64,000 nt of DNA from JAWHTC01 sp032586155. GTDB lineage: Bacteria; Pseudomonadota; Alphaproteobacteria; Rhodobacterales; Rhodobacteraceae. Made by a program: the position numbers and the translations under genes. Shown in pieces: positions 44,320-54,131 of this stretch. The stretch's first letter is position 1. The number at the start of each line of letters is the position of its first letter. Under the pieces are notes generated by a model. That model searched no databases, was not told the DNA's origin, and saw only the letters and a list, made by a program, of their open reading frames with translations. The stretch lies in contig NZ_JAWHTC010000006.1 of NCBI RefSeq assembly GCF_032586155.1, forward strand, positions 62,001-126,000. The letters are read 5' to 3'.

Positions 44320-45094
44320 CCCAGACCCGCAACCATGAGCCAGAGTGTGACCGCCACAGATGCGCCCAACATGGCATCGAACCGGTCCATCACGCCACCA
44401 TGGCCGGGAATCAGGTTGGAACTGTCCTTGATCTTCATCTTGCGCTTGATCGCGCTTTCGGCGGCATCGCCCATCTGGCTGGCGAAGGACAGCACCGCCC
44501 CTGCCAACATCATTAATGACACCGAATGCTCATAGGCGCTGGCATACCACAAGCTGACCAATGCTGCCGCGATCCATCCGGCGATGATCCCGGCCCAGGT
44601 CTTCTTTGGGCTCACTTTAGGCCAAAATTTCGGCCCGCCGATGATTCGGCCTGCGAAATACCCGGCAATATCAGTGGCAATCACAACACCGACCAGCCAC
44701 AGTGCCGGAGGCAGCCCGCCTTCGTTGCGCAGGGTCACCAGCCCGTAAACCCCAAGGAAAATCAATGCGGTATAGCCACCAACGATCAGCGGGTACTTTC
44801 CCGTGCGCCCGATCAGAACAATCAGAAGCAGGCCAAGGATGATCACTGCCACCCCGCCCGGCACGAAAAGCGCGGCGGCTAGCGCAAATCCGGCCAGTGC
44901 TGCCTCTTGCCGCGCTGCCGTCTCGTGCCTGGGGCGCACCATGCGCATCAACTCCCAAACGGCCAACCCACCGATCAACACGCCAAGGGCGGCAAACACA
45001 TAGCCGCCCAGCCACAGTGCCACGGCGCCCACTGCGACCATCGCCAACCCCGAGGCCACGCGCGGCGCCAGATCGCCCCATTTCCCAGTATCGC

Positions 45095-45098
<4 letters not shown>
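44316..45098 (-). CDS. cdsA: Phosphatidate cytidylyltransferase
   Basis: A 260-residue polytopic membrane enzyme making CDP-diacylglycerol for all phospholipids. The family signature is clear near the C-terminus (SAIKRKMKIKDSS, then PGHGGVMDRFD). It overlaps both uppS and dxr. Confidence 0.94.
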
Positions 45099-45832
<734 letters not shown>

Positions 45833-45905
45833 GGCCCACCCTTTCGATTTGGTCTCTGACCATTCGCGGCTGAAACCGCCCTCAGGACGGTCTCCCAGAC
45901 GCGGC

Positions 45906-46469
45906 TTACACCTGCATGATTTCTTCTTGCTTGTGCTCCAGCGCCTCGTCGACCAGCTTGACGAACTTGTCGGTCAGCCCCTGGACTTCGTCATGCCAGA
46001 ACCGCTGATCGTCCTCGCTCATGTCGTCCTTGTGCTTCTTGATTTGTTCCATGCCGTTATGACGGACATGACGGATCGCAACGCGTGCGCTTTCAGCATA
46101 TTGCGCAGCGACCCGGGTCAACTCGCGGCGGCGCTCCTCGTTCAATTCTGGAATGGGCAGCATCACGATCGTGCCGTTGGTTTGCGGATTGATCCCCAAG
46201 CCGCTGTTCATGATGGCTTTTTCCACGGCGCCGACCAGCGACTTGTCCCACACGTTGATCGTCACCATGCGCGGTTCGGGCACGTTCACGGTACCCACCT
46301 GATTCAGCGGTGTCTGTGCGCCATAGGCATCTACCGTCACCGGATCCAGCATCGAAGCACTGGCCCGACCTGTCCGAAGCGAGGCAAACTCGGTCCTCAG
46401 CGCACCCATCGCCCCCGTCATCCGACGTTCCAGATCATCGGTATCCAGCATGAATTCTTCGTTGGACAT
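45906..46469 (-). CDS. frr: Ribosome recycling factor
   Basis: A 187-residue two-domain protein that, with EF-G, splits ribosomes after termination. LRTGRASASMLDPVTVDAYG and the C-terminal long helices match RRF. It lies 48 bases after pyrH in the standard pyrH-frr-uppS-cdsA order. Confidence 0.96.
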   Translation of the reverse strand: MSNEEFMLDTDDLERRMTGAMGALRTEFASLRTGRASASMLDPVTVDAYGAQTPLNQVGTVNVPEPRMVTINVWDKSLVGAVEKAIMNSGLGINPQTNGTIVMLPIPELNEERRRELTRVAAQYAESARVAIRHVRHNGMEQIKKHKDDMSEDDQRFWHDEVQGLTDKFVKLVDEALEHKQEEIMQV

Positions 46470-46517
46470 GTTTTGCTCTCCCCTGGTCTTATGCGGGCTT
46501 CCGGCGACCGTTTTGCC

Positions 46518-47255
46518 CTATCCGCCCACCGTTGTATAGGTGCCTTTCCCGGCCAGGATGCCACGGAACCCGCCCGGTTCATCCAGCGAGAAGACGATGA
46601 TCGGCAGGCTGTTGTCGCGCGCCAACGCTATGGCACTGGCATCCATCACCTTCAGGTGCTTGGTCAACACGTCATCATAGCTGATCTTGTCATACCGTAC
46701 CGCATCCGGGTTGCCCACTGGATCCTTGTTATAAACCCCGTCCACCTTGGTGCCCTTGAAAATCGCTTCGCAGGCCATCTCGCTGGCCCGCAGCGTCGCC
46801 GCGGTATCGGTGGTGAAATAAGGATTTCCGGTGCCTGCAGCAAAAATGCAGACCCGCTTCTTTTCCAAATGCCGCACCGCACGGCGGCGAATGTAAGGCT
46901 CGCAAACCTGGTCCATCGGGATCGCCGAAATAACCCGTGTGAACACGCCCAGCGATTCCAACGCCGCCTGCATACCTAGAGCATTCATTACTGTTGCCAG
47001 CATCCCCATGTAATCAGCAGTCGTCCGCTCCATCCCCTGCGCACTGCCCTGAAGGCCACGGAAAATGTTGCCGCCACCAATCACCATGCAGATCTCGACC
47101 CCCATATCGTGGACCGATTTCACCTCTTCAGCGATTCGCTGAACCGTGGGCGGATGCAGCCCATAGCCCTGATCCCCCATCAGCGCCTCACCCGATATTT
47201 TCAACATCACACGTTTGAACGTGGTCTCGGTTTCGGGCGCGGCGGGATCGCTCAT
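46518..47255 (-). CDS. pyrH: Uridylate kinase
   Basis: A 245-residue hexameric UMP kinase: KRVMLKISGEALMG near the N-terminus, GGGNIFRG, and a C-terminal PGGFRGIL segment. The ATG at 47255 has GGAGTATGCC in front; the upstream ATG at 47267 does not. Confidence 0.95.
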   Translation of the reverse strand: MSDPAAPETETTFKRVMLKISGEALMGDQGYGLHPPTVQRIAEEVKSVHDMGVEICMVIGGGNIFRGLQGSAQGMERTTADYMGMLATVMNALGMQAALESLGVFTRVISAIPMDQVCEPYIRRRAVRHLEKKRVCIFAAGTGNPYFTTDTAATLRASEMACEAIFKGTKVDGVYNKDPVGNPDAVRYDKISYDDVLTKHLKVMDASAIALARDNSLPIIVFSLDEPGGFRGILAGKGTYTTVGG

Positions 47256-47383
47256 GGCATACTCCATCTGGGCAGCTTTGTGAAATTTGCCGCAAGATGT
47301 CGGAAATCGGCGCCGGTTTCAATCGGCTTTCGGCAACGCATTGCGGCCTTGCGCGTAAATCCCGGATCGGGCAAGCCCAAGGC

Positions 47384-48244
47384 ATGATCAACCTTGACGA
47401 CATCCCTGCCGACCGCCCGGTGCTGATCGCCGGCCCCACCGCCAGCGGTAAATCCGCGCTTGCGCTGGAGATAGCCGAGACACAAGGCGGAACCATCATC
47501 AACGCCGACGCGCTGCAGGTCTTTGCCAACTGGCAAATTCTGACCGCCCGCCCACCGCATGAAGACTTGATCCGAGCGCCCCATGCGCTTTACGGCCACG
47601 TCCCCGCAGATGTCGACTATTCCGTCGGCCACTGGCTGCGTGATTTAGATTCCTACCTGTCAACGACCCGTCCGATCATCGTCGGCGGGACCGGGCTCTA
47701 CTTCACCGCCCTAACCGAAGGTCTCGCCCAGATCCCTCCGACGCCGCCGGATATCCGCGCCCACGCCGATACGCTTGGCCGCGAAGAGATGCTGGCTGCG
47801 CTGGATCCCGAGACCGCCGACCGCATCGACCGATTGAACCGGATGCGCGTGCAACGCGCCTGGGAGGTGCAGCGTGCCACAGGTCGCGGGCTGGCGGACT
47901 GGCAGGATGACACGCCGCCGCCAAGGCTGCCTCTCTCCGCCATCACCCCCTTGGTGATCGACGCCCCCAAGGAATGGCTGACCCCGCGGATCGAACGGCG
48001 TTTCGATCTGATGCTCGATGCTGGCGCCCTTGACGAAGCGCGGGCCAACCTGGCCCACTGGGACCCGAACCACCCGTCGTCTCGCGCCATCGGTGCACCC
48101 GAACTCATTGCCCATCTGCGCGGCGAACTGTCCCTGAATCAGGCCCGCGATGCCGCCATCATCGCCACGCGCCAATACGCCAAGCGCCAACGCACCTGGT
48201 TCCGGGCGCGGATGAAGGAATGGAACGCCCTGCAGGCGGCTTGA
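47384..48244 (+). CDS. miaA: tRNA dimethylallyltransferase
   Basis: A 286-residue enzyme that isopentenylates A37 of UNN-reading tRNAs. P-loop GPTASGKS is at residues 17-24, the DA(L)Q motif follows (NADALQVF), then GGTGLYF. The ATG at 47384 is chosen because the longer frame adds 29 residues of no family character. It is divergent from pyrH. Its prenyl donor comes from the pathway that includes dxr. Confidence 0.94.
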   Translation: MINLDDIPADRPVLIAGPTASGKSALALEIAETQGGTIINADALQVFANWQILTARPPHEDLIRAPHALYGHVPADVDYSVGHWLRDLDSYLSTTRPIIVGGTGLYFTALTEGLAQIPPTPPDIRAHADTLGREEMLAALDPETADRIDRLNRMRVQRAWEVQRATGRGLADWQDDTPPPRLPLSAITPLVIDAPKEWLTPRIERRFDLMLDAGALDEARANLAHWDPNHPSSRAIGAPELIAHLRGELSLNQARDAAIIATRQYAKRQRTWFRARMKEWNALQAA

Positions 48245-48317
48245 CGATTTACATCATTTTTGGACAATACTTGGCGATGTCCAACGCAATTCCTGTCACA
48301 TTCCGTACAATATTAAA

Positions 48318-49124
48318 ATGAACGACGACATTCCACGCACGCACCCTCTGGCCCGGATCTCTGGTGGCGAAAGCTGGAGAATGTCCCTGCCCCACAGCAC
48401 TGATTACGCCCGGCTCATTTGGCTGGCACGAGGCCACGGACAAATGATGATGGATGGGATACAACTTGCGGCATCGCCGAATATGGCGATCTTTGTTCCG
48501 GCCGAAACTCTCTTTTCGATGAGCGTTACCGGACCGCTTTTTGGAACGATGCTGTCGATCCCGGTTGGAGCTGACATCCCGTTGCCCCAGCATGCCCACG
48601 GGATACGGGTGCCATCCGCTCAAACTCAATCCGAATTGACGACATTGCTGGATGATATGATGCGCGAGCAGCAACGTGGCCTTGATTTTCACGCCCAGGC
48701 TGCTCGTGCTTACGCGATACTGATTTCGGTTTGGCTACGCCGCACCAGTCTGGTGGCGCCCCCTTTACCCGACCTGCGCGCAGACCAACGCCTGTCCCAG
48801 CGGTTTGCCCGCTTGATTGTGCGCGAATTTCGCAATGGCAAGCCGATGTCCTGGTTCGCCGAGCAGCTCGACGTGACCCCGGGCCATCTCAGCCGCGCCT
48901 GCAAACATGCCAGCGGTCAAAGTGCCTCAAACCTCCTCACCGGGCGGGTCTTGCATGAAACACGCCGACTGCTCGCCGACAGCTCGTACAAAATCGGTCG
49001 GATCGCTGCATATCTTGGATTTCGCAGCGCTTCGCATTTCACCCGTTTCGTACAGAATCAGACCGCCGCCTCACCCACGCGGTTGCGTATCGATGCCCCC
49101 CGCAGACGCGACTCTTCAGCCTAA
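48318..49124 (+). CDS. AraC-family transcriptional regulator
   Basis: A 268-residue regulator with an AraC-binding-like N-terminal half and a C-terminal double helix-turn-helix (about 165-262) containing LSRACKHASGQS and IAAYLGFRSASHFTRFV. It lies before the peptide ABC transporter on the same strand, 277 bases upstream, and may control it, although the target is inferred only from position. Confidence 0.85.
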   Translation: MNDDIPRTHPLARISGGESWRMSLPHSTDYARLIWLARGHGQMMMDGIQLAASPNMAIFVPAETLFSMSVTGPLFGTMLSIPVGADIPLPQHAHGIRVPSAQTQSELTTLLDDMMREQQRGLDFHAQAARAYAILISVWLRRTSLVAPPLPDLRADQRLSQRFARLIVREFRNGKPMSWFAEQLDVTPGHLSRACKHASGQSASNLLTGRVLHETRRLLADSSYKIGRIAAYLGFRSASHFTRFVQNQTAASPTRLRIDAPRRRDSSA

Positions 49125-49223
49125 GCCGTACCTGTCACAATAATTTTTGTGCATTTTCAACGGCTCGCACCCGTTTCTCATAAAACCGCTACGCGCCTTC
49201 AAAACTGACGCCATTGTCGGTTT

Positions 49224-49248
49224 ACGACCCCGAAAGTGTCGTTTTTTT
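49224..49248 (+). terminator. Weak terminator after the AraC gene
   Basis: ACGAC (49224-49228) and GTCGT (49238-49242) bracket a nine-base loop and run into seven T residues. The stem is short, so efficiency is uncertain. It would separate the regulator from the transporter operon. Confidence 0.4.
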
Positions 49249-49306
49249 GATCCGAAATGCCGAAACCCACCGTTGACGGCACGGGGGTAAACATGCGGGA
49301 ATGGTC

Positions 49307-49335
49307 CTCGCAATATTGGGGGAGAGTATTGCGAG
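49307..49335. promoter_or_regulatory. 9-bp inverted repeat upstream of the transporter operon
   Basis: CTCGCAATA (49307-49315), 11 bases, TATTGCGAG (49327-49335) is a perfect inverted repeat, 66 bases before the binding-protein ATG. It may be an operator for the AraC protein next door or a hairpin in the leader. The arms are unusually AT-rich for this genome. Confidence 0.45.
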
Positions 49336-49401
49336 CGGGGATGCCTCGCCTCTGCCCCAGATACGAATGAATAATGTCTACCGTGTCACAGGGAGAACAA
49401 G

Positions 49402-51078
49402 ATGACGCAAATCACCGAGAATTCGAAACCGGTCCACAAGGCAGCTCTGATGCACGCTGAAGAAGTTAAGGCGGGCAAACTCAGCCGTCGTGAGTTTCTG
49501 ACGCGCACCACCGCTCTTGGTGTGTCCGCCGCAGGCGCCTATGGCCTTCTAGGACTCGAAACCCCTGCCCATGCCGGCTCGCATGGAGTTAAGCGCGGCG
49601 GCACAGCTCGCATTCAAATGGAAGTTCGCGCATTCAAGGATCCACGCACATTTGACTGGACCCAAATTGCCTTCGTCGCCGCTGGCACGCTGGAATACAT
49701 GGTCGAGTACAACAACGACGGTACCTTCCGCGGCATGTTGGTCGAAGGCTGGGACGTCAACGAAGATGCAACCGTTTACACTCTGCATGTCCGTCAGGGC
49801 GTCAAGTGGAACAACGGCGACGACTTCACTGCCGAAGATGTTGCTCGTAACATCGAAGGCTGGTGCGACAAGTCGGTCGAAGGCAACTCGATGGCCGGCC
49901 GTATGGCTTCGCTGATCGACGCGGACTCGGGCAAGGCCCGCGACGGCGCGATTAAAGTGGACGGCAACAAGGTTATCCTGACCTGCTCGACCCCAGACAT
50001 CACCATCATCCCGGGCATGGCTGACTACCCGGCTGCGGTCGTGCACAAAGATATCGACCCCGCCGCAGGCTATGAGGCGCTCGTCGGCACCGGCCCGATG
50101 AAAGTCGATAGTGTCGAGGTTGGCGTCAAGGCCGTGATGAAAAAGACCGACCACGCCTGGTGGGGTGACACCGCGTTCGAAGAAGGTGGCTTCTATCTCG
50201 ACACCATCGAATGCATCGACTATGGCACCGATCCGGCAGCCTGGGTCGCTGGTGCCGAAGCCGAAGAGGTCGACATCTTCTGGGAAACCGTGGGAGACTA
50301 TGTCGACATTATGGACGGTCTGGGTTGGAACAAGTCGGAAATCGCGACCGGTTCGACCATCGTGATCCGCCCCAACCAGCACGCCAAAGACGAAGATGGC
50401 AATCTTCTTTACGGCGACAAACGTGCGCGTCAGGCCATTTCAATGGCGGTCGACAACGCGATCTGCCTGGAACTCGGGAACTCGAACAACGGTATCGCGG
50501 CCGACAACCACCATGCTGCTCCGGTCCACCCGGAAACCGACCCGAACGTCGGTCGTCTGCCGCATGACCCGGCCAAAGCGGCCGAGCTGTGGAAAGCCGC
50601 CGGTATGGCCGACAAGGAGATCGAACTGCACTCGATCGACGATGACTGGCGCAAGAACACCACCGACGCGGTGGCGGCTCAGCTGCGCGACGCAGGCATC
50701 AAGGTCAAACGGACGATCCTTCCCGGTTCGACGTTCTGGAACGACTGGGCCAAGTATCCCTTCAGCTCGACCAACTGGAACCACCGTCCGCTGGCCACCC
50801 AGGTCTGGGGTCTGGCCTACCGTTCGGGTGAAGCCTGGAACGAGTTCGGTTATGAAAACCCCGAGTTCGACGCGCTGCTGGCCGAGGCCAATGCGATTGC
50901 GGATGCCGATGCGCGCCGCGCGGTTGCGGCTAAGTGTCAGGCGATCCTGGTCGAAGACGGTGTGACGATCCAACCGTACTGGCGTTCGCTCTATCGTCAC
51001 TACAACGACAACGTGGGCGGCTGCGACATGCACATCGCCTACCTGCCGCAGATCTACAAGTGGCACTCGAAGGCCTGA
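49402..51078 (+). CDS. Peptide-type ABC transporter substrate-binding protein, Tat-exported
   Basis: A 558-residue family 5 extracellular binding protein (peptide, nickel and opine type). A twin-arginine signal is clear: LSRREFL at 28-34, a hydrophobic stretch, and AHA before about residue 58. The mature part has the SBP_bac_5 pattern (VEGWDVNEDATVYTLHVRQG). Tat export suggests folding before secretion. It starts an operon with two permeases and a double ATPase. The ligand cannot be told. Confidence 0.9.
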   Translation: MTQITENSKPVHKAALMHAEEVKAGKLSRREFLTRTTALGVSAAGAYGLLGLETPAHAGSHGVKRGGTARIQMEVRAFKDPRTFDWTQIAFVAAGTLEYMVEYNNDGTFRGMLVEGWDVNEDATVYTLHVRQGVKWNNGDDFTAEDVARNIEGWCDKSVEGNSMAGRMASLIDADSGKARDGAIKVDGNKVILTCSTPDITIIPGMADYPAAVVHKDIDPAAGYEALVGTGPMKVDSVEVGVKAVMKKTDHAWWGDTAFEEGGFYLDTIECIDYGTDPAAWVAGAEAEEVDIFWETVGDYVDIMDGLGWNKSEIATGSTIVIRPNQHAKDEDGNLLYGDKRARQAISMAVDNAICLELGNSNNGIAADNHHAAPVHPETDPNVGRLPHDPAKAAELWKAAGMADKEIELHSIDDDWRKNTTDAVAAQLRDAGIKVKRTILPGSTFWNDWAKYPFSSTNWNHRPLATQVWGLAYRSGEAWNEFGYENPEFDALLAEANAIADADARRAVAAKCQAILVEDGVTIQPYWRSLYRHYNDNVGGCDMHIAYLPQIYKWHSKA

Positions 51079-51094
51079 TCTGCAAATACTAACA

Positions 51095-51122
51095 GGGCGC
51101 GCCACATCGGCGCGCCCTTTCC
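51095..51122 (+). terminator. Stem-loop between binding protein and permease genes
   Basis: GGGCGCGCC (51095-51103), loop ACATC, GGCGCGCCC (51109-51117) and a short TTT. Such hairpins after the binding-protein gene usually stabilise its mRNA or partly stop transcription, so more binding protein than permease is made. Confidence 0.65.
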
Positions 51123-51203
51123 TTCCGGCGGGACGAAAACAACAATCCGCCGAAAACAGGCAGGCCTAAGAATCTGGCCGCCATGCCACCAACAGGGGCA
51201 ACC

Positions 51204-52289
51204 ATGGGACTCTTTATTCTACGCCGGGTGGGCGTGATGATACTGACGGCTTTATGCCTGACGTACATCGTCTTCTTCCTCACCAACCTCTATCCGAACC
51301 TTGAAAAACTGGCCAAGACCCAGGGCAACTTCCGCATGTCGGACGAAGCCGTGGCCTCGTGGCTGGAAAAGGGCGGATACCTGCAATCCACACCCAAGAA
51401 ATATGCCGAATGGCTGGGCGTGGTTCCCTCTTACCGACACACTGATGCCGAAGGGGCCGTTACCGGGCGCTGCATCTATCCCGGAGTCGACCCCGAGAAA
51501 GCAGGCCGTTATTGCGGCATTCTCCAAGGGTACTGGGGCTTTTCATCCGTGTTCAAGGACGAGGTCGGCGCGATCATTGGCGTCCGGCTGGGACTTACCG
51601 GCAAGCTGATGCTCTGGGTCATGCTGCTGATGGTCCCATCGGCCCTGATCGTCGGCGTGTTGGCCGGGATGCGCGAAGGTTCGCGCACCGACCGCACGCT
51701 CTCGACCATGTCAATCGCTACCACGGCGACGCCGGAATACGTCTCGGGTGTGATTTTCATCGCATTGCTGGCGAGTTCGAAATACGGGCTTTCTCCGATG
51801 CTGGCCGAGGCCGGGCTGATCGAGGGCAAAACCCTGTTCAAGGGCACCGCAACAAGCGCAATGAAGTCGGCGAATTTCAACAATTTCTTCCTGCCGGTTC
51901 TGACCATTTCTCTGTACGGCATGGGCTATATCGCCCGGATGACGCGGGCCTCGATGGCCGAGGTGATGACCGCTCAATACATCCGGACCGCCCGCCTGAA
52001 AGGCGTCAGCTTCCGCAACATCGTGATGAAACACGCGCTTCGCAACGCACTCATCGCGCCCTTCACCGTCATCATGCTTCAGATACCCTGGCTTCTGAAC
52101 GGCGTCGTCATTGTCGAGACGCTATTCAACTACAAGGGCTTCGGCTGGACCCTGGTTCAGGCGGCAAGCAACAACGACATCGAACTCCTGCTTGGGGTTT
52201 CGGTTGTCTCGGTCGTGGTCGTTCTGATCACACAGCTGATTTCTGACATCGGCTATGTGTTCCTGAACCCGCGTATCCGCATTTCATAA
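51204..52289 (+). CDS. ABC transporter permease, DppB type
   Basis: A 361-residue inner-membrane permease with about six helices. The EAA-like loop (TARLKGVSFRNIVMKHALRN) that contacts the ATPase lies in the C-terminal half. A periplasmic segment (about residues 45-115, including CIYPGVDP and YCGIL) is longer than usual. The ATG at 51204 follows CAGGGGCAACC. Confidence 0.88.
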   Translation: MGLFILRRVGVMILTALCLTYIVFFLTNLYPNLEKLAKTQGNFRMSDEAVASWLEKGGYLQSTPKKYAEWLGVVPSYRHTDAEGAVTGRCIYPGVDPEKAGRYCGILQGYWGFSSVFKDEVGAIIGVRLGLTGKLMLWVMLLMVPSALIVGVLAGMREGSRTDRTLSTMSIATTATPEYVSGVIFIALLASSKYGLSPMLAEAGLIEGKTLFKGTATSAMKSANFNNFFLPVLTISLYGMGYIARMTRASMAEVMTAQYIRTARLKGVSFRNIVMKHALRNALIAPFTVIMLQIPWLLNGVVIVETLFNYKGFGWTLVQAASNNDIELLLGVSVVSVVVVLITQLISDIGYVFLNPRIRIS

Positions 52290-52302
52290 GGGAGGGCTGG
52301 CA

Positions 52303-53997
52303 ATGGAACCGCTTACCTGGTTTGGCGCTTACGGCGCAACTATCGCCCCCCTAATGATGGTGGCAATCACTCTGGCCGTTGTGACGGGGCTTGGCGCCGC
52401 GCTCCTGGCCTTTACCAACTCGTCCCCGCGGGCCAGCTTCTCGCTGTTCAATGGTGTCGCCGTTCTTCTCTTGCTGATCGTCGGCTTTATGTATGTCTAC
52501 GCAGCCATGTCGGGCAGCGGCGGTGGCATGTCGATGACCACCCTACGCAACATACTGATCGGCATTGCACTGCTGGGTCTCTTCGCCGCGATGTTGGCCT
52601 ACTTCCTGGACACGTTCTTTGACGATCCTGCCGCCTTCATGGGCACAGTGTTCAAATACGCCGTCTATGTGGTCGGCGCCTTGATCGTTCTTTGGCTGGT
52701 AGTGACGCTTTTGTTCCAAGGTTCTGGCTACAAGGAATATCTTGCCGGTCTTGACGAAAACGCAATGCCCCCGTCCGAGGACCTGGCGCGCGAGAAATTC
52801 GTCCGCACGATCCAGACACGGGGTATTTTGGCGTCGATCGTAGTTCGGTTCTGGCCGGTCATTGCGGCGCTTGTCGTGCTCTTTGCCGTATCGATCCACT
52901 TCAAGCGCAAGCTCGGTCTTTATGGCAAGCTGTTTGACAACGTGATCGGGATGATCGGCTTCGGCCTCGTCATGTTCTGGGTGTTCACCGCACTGTTTGC
53001 CGGAGCCTTTGACATGATCGCCACACATGGCGCTCTGGATCAGGTATCTGGGCTCAAGAACAAAGTGCCCGGCACCCCGATGCGCAGTTACGAGGAAGGG
53101 GTTTATCCCTACTACCTTCTGGGAGGTGACCTCTTGGCCCGGGACGTCTTTACCCGCATGGTCAAAGGCAGCTCGATCGTAATTGTGATTGCCCCGATGG
53201 CGACTCTTTTTGCCTTCATGGTCGGCATCACGCTGGGCCTTCCTGCCGGGTATTTCGGCAAGAAGCTCGATGCGACCCTCAGCTTTGTCGCCAACCTGAT
53301 CCTGGCCTTTCCGGTGATCCTGTTGTTCTTTCTGCTGGTGACACCGGAAATCCGCGCAACTGGCCTGCCACAATACATGGCCATGTTCCTGTTCGTGTTC
53401 CCAGTGATCTTCTTGGCCATCCTGATCCACTCGCGATTCAGAACCGAGCCAAACAAGAACATGAAATGGATGGCGATCGTGCTGATCCCGGCGATCTTGG
53501 TCTACATGTCGGTCATCAACTCGGACGCCCAGGATTCGAAGATGGGCTGGTGGCCACTGGACCTCTTCGAGATCGACCCCGGCATCCTTGTCGTGTTCGT
53601 CTCGGTGGTCTTCGTCAACTCGCCCACCGTGTTCCGGATCGTGCGTGGCCTGGTGTTGGACATCCAGACCCGCGACTATGTCGCCGCCGCCCAGACACGC
53701 GGCGAGCGCCCGTGGTACATCATGCTTTGGGAAATCCTGCCCAATGCTCGTGGACCGCTGATCGTCGATTTCTGCCTACGGATCGGTTACACCACGATCC
53801 TCCTCGGAACCCTTGGCTTTTTTGGACTTGGTCTTGAATCGGAAAGCCCCGACTGGGGGTCGACCATCAACTCGGGCCGGAAACTGCTTTCGGTCTATCC
53901 TCACCCTGCCCTGCCGCCTGCCTTTGCGCTTCTGACCCTGGTTCTGGGTCTGAACCTGCTGGCCGACGGCCTGCGTGAAGAATCGCTCAAGGATTGA
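52303..53997 (+). CDS. ABC transporter permease, DppC type with long N-terminal extension
   Basis: A 564-residue permease. The DppC-like core begins only near residue 205 (FKRKLGLYGKLFDN) and contains the EAA loop (AAQTRGERPWYIM) and LGFFGLGLESESPDWG. In front lie about 200 extra residues with four or five hydrophobic helices and a soluble stretch (about 147-170). Another inserted helix region sits near 385-425. Ordinary DppC proteins have about 300 residues. It partners the preceding permease. Confidence 0.85.
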   Translation: MEPLTWFGAYGATIAPLMMVAITLAVVTGLGAALLAFTNSSPRASFSLFNGVAVLLLLIVGFMYVYAAMSGSGGGMSMTTLRNILIGIALLGLFAAMLAYFLDTFFDDPAAFMGTVFKYAVYVVGALIVLWLVVTLLFQGSGYKEYLAGLDENAMPPSEDLAREKFVRTIQTRGILASIVVRFWPVIAALVVLFAVSIHFKRKLGLYGKLFDNVIGMIGFGLVMFWVFTALFAGAFDMIATHGALDQVSGLKNKVPGTPMRSYEEGVYPYYLLGGDLLARDVFTRMVKGSSIVIVIAPMATLFAFMVGITLGLPAGYFGKKLDATLSFVANLILAFPVILLFFLLVTPEIRATGLPQYMAMFLFVFPVIFLAILIHSRFRTEPNKNMKWMAIVLIPAILVYMSVINSDAQDSKMGWWPLDLFEIDPGILVVFVSVVFVNSPTVFRIVRGLVLDIQTRDYVAAAQTRGERPWYIMLWEILPNARGPLIVDFCLRIGYTTILLGTLGFFGLGLESESPDWGSTINSGRKLLSVYPHPALPPAFALLTLVLGLNLLADGLREESLKD

Positions 53998-54060
53998 TGA
54001 TCCATGAGCTACGCGAACGGTAAGGTAACAAAACGCGCTGGCGCCGAGACCCTCTCTCGG

Positions 54061-54104
54061 CGCCCGACAGATGCCAGACGGAAACCAGACGGATTCCATA
54101 CACT
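54061..54104. repeat. About 44-bp dispersed intergenic repeat, copy B
   Basis: Contains ACAGATGCCAGACGGAAACC followed by the GACGGATTCCATACACTG core, matching 920-963. It lies in the 134-base gap between the second permease and the ATPase gene, ending 27 bases before the ATG. Within the transporter operon it may mark an internal promoter or be a mobile repeat. Confidence 0.6.
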
Positions 54105-54131
54105 GTCGAAACGCGTGAAAGGAGAAAGTTA

